From Citromicrobium sp. (GTDB taxonomy: Bacteria > Pseudomonadota > Alphaproteobacteria > Sphingomonadales > Sphingomonadaceae), in contig QFNA01000068.1 of the NCBI GenBank assembly GCA_003248395.1, forward strand, positions 1 to 9,353: a stretch of 9,353 nucleotides of DNA, in the 5' to 3' direction. A program made the position numbers and the translations under genes. Positions 7,085 to 9,353 of this stretch are shown here, piece by piece (positions within the stretch are counted from its first letter, which is position 1; each line of letters starts with the position of its first letter). The notes under the pieces were generated by a model that worked only from the letters and a program-made list of their open reading frames with translations, was not told where the DNA came from and did not search any database.

Positions 7085-7498
7085 TCAGCTGTCGACGCCC
7101 CTGATCTTGCCCCACTGCCGTGCAGCCGTGTACCCCAGATAGCCGGTGCCGAAGAGCGCATAGAGTTCTTCGGGCAGGCCGCGCAGATAGGCGGTGATGC
7201 CGCCGCCGATCGCCGCGGCGGCGGGCGCGGAAAATGCGGCCAGGATGCCCATCGGAATGCTGAACAATATCAGCGCATACATGACGTAAAGAAAGCTGGG
7301 TCGCGCACGGCTCGTCCATGGATCGTCGCTCCTGGCTTCGGCGACGATGGCGGAAAGCTGTGCCTCCAGCACGCGGAGCTCATGCGAACCTTCGAGCGAG
7401 AGCAATTCGAGCTTCGCGCGCTCGCGCGCCGCGCGGTCGGGGATGATCTTGTCGATGATCGAAGAGAGGGGGCCGACAATGGTTTCGATGAGGGTCAT
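7085..7498 (-). CDS. holin family protein, 3TM GTA-type
   Basis: The 137-residue protein has an amphipathic, charged N-terminal half (about 1-62, including DRAARERAKLELL and HELRVLEAQLSAIVAEARS) and a hydrophobic C-terminal half. Three candidate membrane stretches are visible: about 67-90 (FLYVMYALILFSIPMG), 92-106, and 112-125 (LYALFGTGYLGYTAA). DDPWTSRARPSFLYV and YLGYTAARQWGKIRG resemble the family described as the 3TM holin for gene-transfer-agent release (Pfam GTA_holin_3TM, by recall, not searched). Such holins permeabilise the inner membrane so that an endolysin can reach the wall. No endolysin or phage structural gene is in the window. GGAGA stands six bases before the ATG. The stop is 25 bases before aroQ. 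A misassigned small membrane protein remains possible. Confidence 0.82.
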   Translation of the reverse strand: MTLIETIVGPLSSIIDKIIPDRAARERAKLELLSLEGSHELRVLEAQLSAIVAEARSDDPWTSRARPSFLYVMYALILFSIPMGILAAFSAPAAAAIGGGITAYLRGLPEELYALFGTGYLGYTAARQWGKIRGVDS

Positions 7499-7539
7499 GG
7501 CAGATTCTCCAGTTTAAAGCGGGAAAATAACCATTTTGG

Positions 7540-7598
7540 TTCGTGTAGGAAACGAGATTTGTCCACCGAGGCAACAAATCCCATATTCCTACAACGAA
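7540..7598. repeat. nested inverted repeat between wrbA and the holin gene
   Basis: The outer arms are TTCGTGTAGGAA (7540-7551) and TTCCTACAACGAA (7586-7598), complementary over 12 bp with a single extra A. Inside them GATTTGT (7556-7562) and ACAAATC (7574-7580) are an exact 7-bp pair around an 11-base loop. A further small repeat, AACCA-TTT-TGGTT (7529-7541), abuts the left arm. The structure begins seven bases after the wrbA stop and ends about 40 bases before the holin start. It may act as a terminator or mRNA-stabilising element for wrbA, as a control element for the holin, or be a small palindromic repeat unit. There is no clean T-run, although TTATTTT follows downstream on the minus strand. 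Confidence 0.55.
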
Positions 7599-7605
7599 CG
7601 TAACT

Positions 7606-8205
7606 TCAGCCGAAAAGCTTGGTCGCCGTGTCCGCGACTCGCTTGCCGAGATAGCGGGCCCCGTCGAGTTCTATTTCGCTCGGTTGCCGGCTGCCGTCGC
7701 TATTGGTGATCGTGGTCGCACCATAAGGCGCCCCGCCGACCACTTGCGAATTGTCGGTCTGCCCCGCGAAGCCATAGTCCAGGCCGACCACGGTCATGCC
7801 GAAATGAAGCAGATTGGTGATGATGGAAAACAGCGTAGTTTCCTGGCCACCATGTTGCGTAGCGCTCGCCGTAAAGGCTGCACCGACCTTGCCGTGCAGG
7901 GCACCGCTCGCCCACAATCCGCCGGCCTGATCGAGGAATGCGGCCATCTGGCTCGAAATGCGCCCGAACCGTGTTCCGGTTCCGATGACGATCGCGTCAT
8001 ATTCGGCCAGTTGCTGGATGTTCGCCACGTCCGCCGCCTGGTCGAGCTTGAAGCTTGCTACGCGGGCGATTTCGTCCGGCACGGTCTCGGGCACACGCTT
8101 TATGTCGACCGTTGCGCCGCTCGAACGGGCGCCTTCGGCAATCGCCTCGGCCATCTGCTCGATGTGGCCATAGGACGAATAATAGAGGACGAGCACTTTC
8201 GCCAT
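7606..8205 (-). CDS. wrbA: NAD(P)H:quinone oxidoreductase, WrbA type
   Basis: WrbA is a cytoplasmic FMN-dependent tetramer that reduces quinones by two electrons, avoiding semiquinone radicals. The 199-residue product matches the family length. It contains the FMN phosphate loop YYSSYGHIEQMA (8-19), the isoalloxazine-contacting GTGTRFGRISSQM (75-87), FLDQAGGLWASGALHGK (90-106), TQHGGQETT (116-124) and GGAPYGATTI (157-166). E. coli has TPTRFG where this protein has TGTRFG; that Gly form is, to my knowledge, common in alphaproteobacteria and not a defect. AAGGA seven bases before the ATG supports the start. It follows the GNAT gene by 45 bases on the same strand and is probably part of the pirin-GNAT-wrbA unit. 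Confidence 0.96.
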   Translation of the reverse strand: MAKVLVLYYSSYGHIEQMAEAIAEGARSSGATVDIKRVPETVPDEIARVASFKLDQAADVANIQQLAEYDAIVIGTGTRFGRISSQMAAFLDQAGGLWASGALHGKVGAAFTASATQHGGQETTLFSIITNLLHFGMTVVGLDYGFAGQTDNSQVVGGAPYGATTITNSDGSRQPSEIELDGARYLGKRVADTATKLFG

Positions 8206-8250
8206 TTCGTTTCCTTTCTTTCAACTAAGCGGGAATTGTGGATCGCGCTG

Positions 8251-8535
8251 TCAGCCGGCGACGACGTCGCTATATTCGGGGTGGCGCGCATACCATGCGG
8301 CCATGAAGGGGCATTTCAAAACGAGTTTCAGCCCGTGCTGCCTGGCATCGTCGAACACGGCGCGGGCCAGCCTGGACGCGAGACCCCGACCGGAGAATGC
8401 CTGCGGGACCTCGGTATGCGTCAGCACCCGATTGCTGTTTTCGTCGATGCGATAATAGGCAAGCCCTTTCTCATCGGTGCCGTCGATAGACAATTCGAAC
8501 CGGTTTTCGGCCGGGTTATGGATCACTTCGCTCAT
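8251..8535 (-). CDS. small GNAT-like N-acetyltransferase (COG2388/YjdJ type)
   Basis: The 94-residue protein is the size of the minimal GNAT family COG2388. It shows the characteristic string of motifs: LAYYRID (25-31), LTHTEVPQAFSGRGLASRL (38-56) with the acetyl-CoA-binding GRGLA, and LVLKCPFMAAWYARHPEY (71-88) with the conserved Cys-Pro-Phe and Tyr/His-Pro-Glu end. The family is predicted to bind acetyl-CoA, but its acceptor is unknown. AGGAGG stands seven bases before ATG 8535, which fixes this start; a frame extending to 8610 would overlap the pirin stop and has no family similarity. It sits between pirin and wrbA on the same strand, suggesting a shared stress or redox role. Confidence 0.92.
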   Translation of the reverse strand: MSEVIHNPAENRFELSIDGTDEKGLAYYRIDENSNRVLTHTEVPQAFSGRGLASRLARAVFDDARQHGLKLVLKCPFMAAWYARHPEYSDVVAG

Positions 8536-8573
8536 GACAATGCCTCCTGAAAATGCCTTGGTTGCGCCGAGAC

Positions 8574-8595
8574 CCGGGTGGCTCGCACCACCCGG
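8574..8595 (-). terminator. GC-rich hairpin in the pirin-GNAT gap
   Basis: CCGGGTGG and CCACCCGG pair perfectly over 8 bp around a 6-base loop, 11 bases downstream of the pirin stop. The stem is strong, but no T-tract follows on either strand, so it is not a standard intrinsic terminator. It could attenuate or stabilise the transcript between pirin and the GNAT gene. Confidence 0.35.
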
Positions 8596-8606
8596 ATCCG
8601 GTCGTG

Positions 8607-9353
8607 TCACGCAGCAGCCAGCTGGCCGAACTTGCCGGAATTGAATTCCGCAAAGGCTTCGCGGATTTCGGCTTCCGTGTTCATCACGAACGGACCATGA
8701 CCGAATACCGGTTCGTCGATCGGCTCGCCGGTCATCACCAGCAGCATCGCATCACCATCGGCCCTCACGGTTACGCCGCTGCCGTCGCGGCTGAAACTGG
8801 CGATCTCCGCTTCGCCGACACCCTTGCCGTCGATGTTCACGTGGCCCGACAGCACCGCGATCATCGAGGTGTGGCCATCCGGAAGCGGAAGCGTGACCTC
8901 GCTGTCTGCCTCGAGACGCACATCCCAGAGATTGATCGGCGTGAATGTTGTCGCCGGTCCGCGCGTGCCGTCGAACTCGCCGGCGATGATGCGGGCGCGG
9001 CCGCCGTCGAACGTGACGTCCTCGATCGCATCGCGCGTGATCGCCTGATATTTGGCTGGAGTAGCCTTGTCCTTCGCGGGCAGGTTGACCCACAGCTGGA
9101 CCATGCGGAACGGACCGCCGCTCTTGGAGAATCCCGGGGAATGGAATTCCTCGTGAATGATCCCGGATCCGGCAGTCATCCACTGGACCTCGCCAGTGCC
9201 GATGGTGCCGCCTCCACCGGTCGAGTCGCGATGGCTGACTTCGCCGTCGTAAATGATGGTGACCGTTTCGAAGCCCTTGTGCGGATGCTCGCCCACGCCG
9301 CGTGGATTGCCCGTGACCGGCTCGAAATTCCATGGTCCGGCATAGTCGAACAG
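8607..9353 (-). CDS. pirin family protein, 5' end outside the window
   Basis: The frame is open to the right edge, so 248 residues and the stop are visible and only a short N-terminal part is missing (pirins are about 280-300 residues). The N-terminal cupin has the metal-site motif GVGEHPHKGFETVT (His 23 and 25 of the visible part) and the second half of the site in TAGSGIIHEEFHS (His 67, Glu 69), between which lies HRDSTGGGG. The C-terminal cupin includes VLSGHVNIDGKG and FGHGPFVMNTEAEIREAFAEF. Bacterial pirins bind Fe(II) or similar metals; some act as quercetin dioxygenases, others modulate metabolic enzymes. The GTG at 9296 lies within the conserved GVGEHPH motif and is therefore not the true start. 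It heads the GNAT-wrbA group. Confidence 0.95.
   Translation of the reverse strand: MFDYAGPWNFEPVTGNPRGVGEHPHKGFETVTIIYDGEVSHRDSTGGGGTIGTGEVQWMTAGSGIIHEEFHSPGFSKSGGPFRMVQLWVNLPAKDKATPAKYQAITRDAIEDVTFDGGRARIIAGEFDGTRGPATTFTPINLWDVRLEADSEVTLPLPDGHTSMIAVLSGHVNIDGKGVGEAEIASFSRDGSGVTVRADGDAMLLVMTGEPIDEPVFGHGPFVMNTEAEIREAFAEFNSGKFGQLAAA

Noticed and set aside
7680..7693. WrbA substitution of the usual TPTRFG motif by TGTRFG as a possible defect (the motif itself is at residues 77-82 of WrbA)
   Set aside because: The Gly form is, to my knowledge, common in alphaproteobacterial WrbA, and all other FMN-contacting segments are intact.

Overview
The window looks like ordinary chromosomal DNA of a GC-rich alphaproteobacterium, most likely a member of the Sphingomonadales close to Erythrobacter, Qipengyuania or Altererythrobacter. 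This placement is inference from protein character: a gene-transfer-agent-type holin beside aroQ-accB-accC, an alphaproteobacterial form of WrbA, and a WalW-like deacetylase. No rRNA or other taxonomic marker is present. There is no insertion sequence, integrase, CRISPR array or recognisable defence locus, and I see no convincing undescribed system.

Layout from left to right. Positions 1-369 (+) hold the C-terminal end of a MacB/FtsX-type ABC transporter permease. Two tRNA genes follow on the minus strand, tRNA-Pro(TGG) and a CAT-anticodon tRNA that is probably tRNA-Ile2; both encode their CCA end. Next on the minus strand is a two-gene unit: a histidine-kinase-like protein with an intact H-box but an apparently degenerate ATP-binding domain, overlapping by 20 bases a NodB-fold polysaccharide deacetylase. 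A 238-base divergent intergenic region with two perfect inverted repeats separates this unit from a plus-strand pair, an Lrp/AsnC-type regulator overlapping a GFA-fold zinc protein.

From 4686 to the right edge every gene is on the minus strand. In transcription order these are pirin (5' end outside the window), a small COG2388-type GNAT protein, WrbA, a 3TM GTA-type holin, AroQ (type II dehydroquinase), AccB and AccC. AccB and AccC are the biotin carrier and biotin carboxylase of acetyl-CoA carboxylase, the first step of fatty acid synthesis. AroQ is step three of the shikimate pathway. Pirin, GNAT and WrbA look like a small redox or stress cluster.

The points most worth a second look are the GTA-type holin next to housekeeping genes, the nested inverted repeat just upstream of it, the probable pseudokinase coupled to a deacetylase, and the paired palindromes in front of the Lrp gene.
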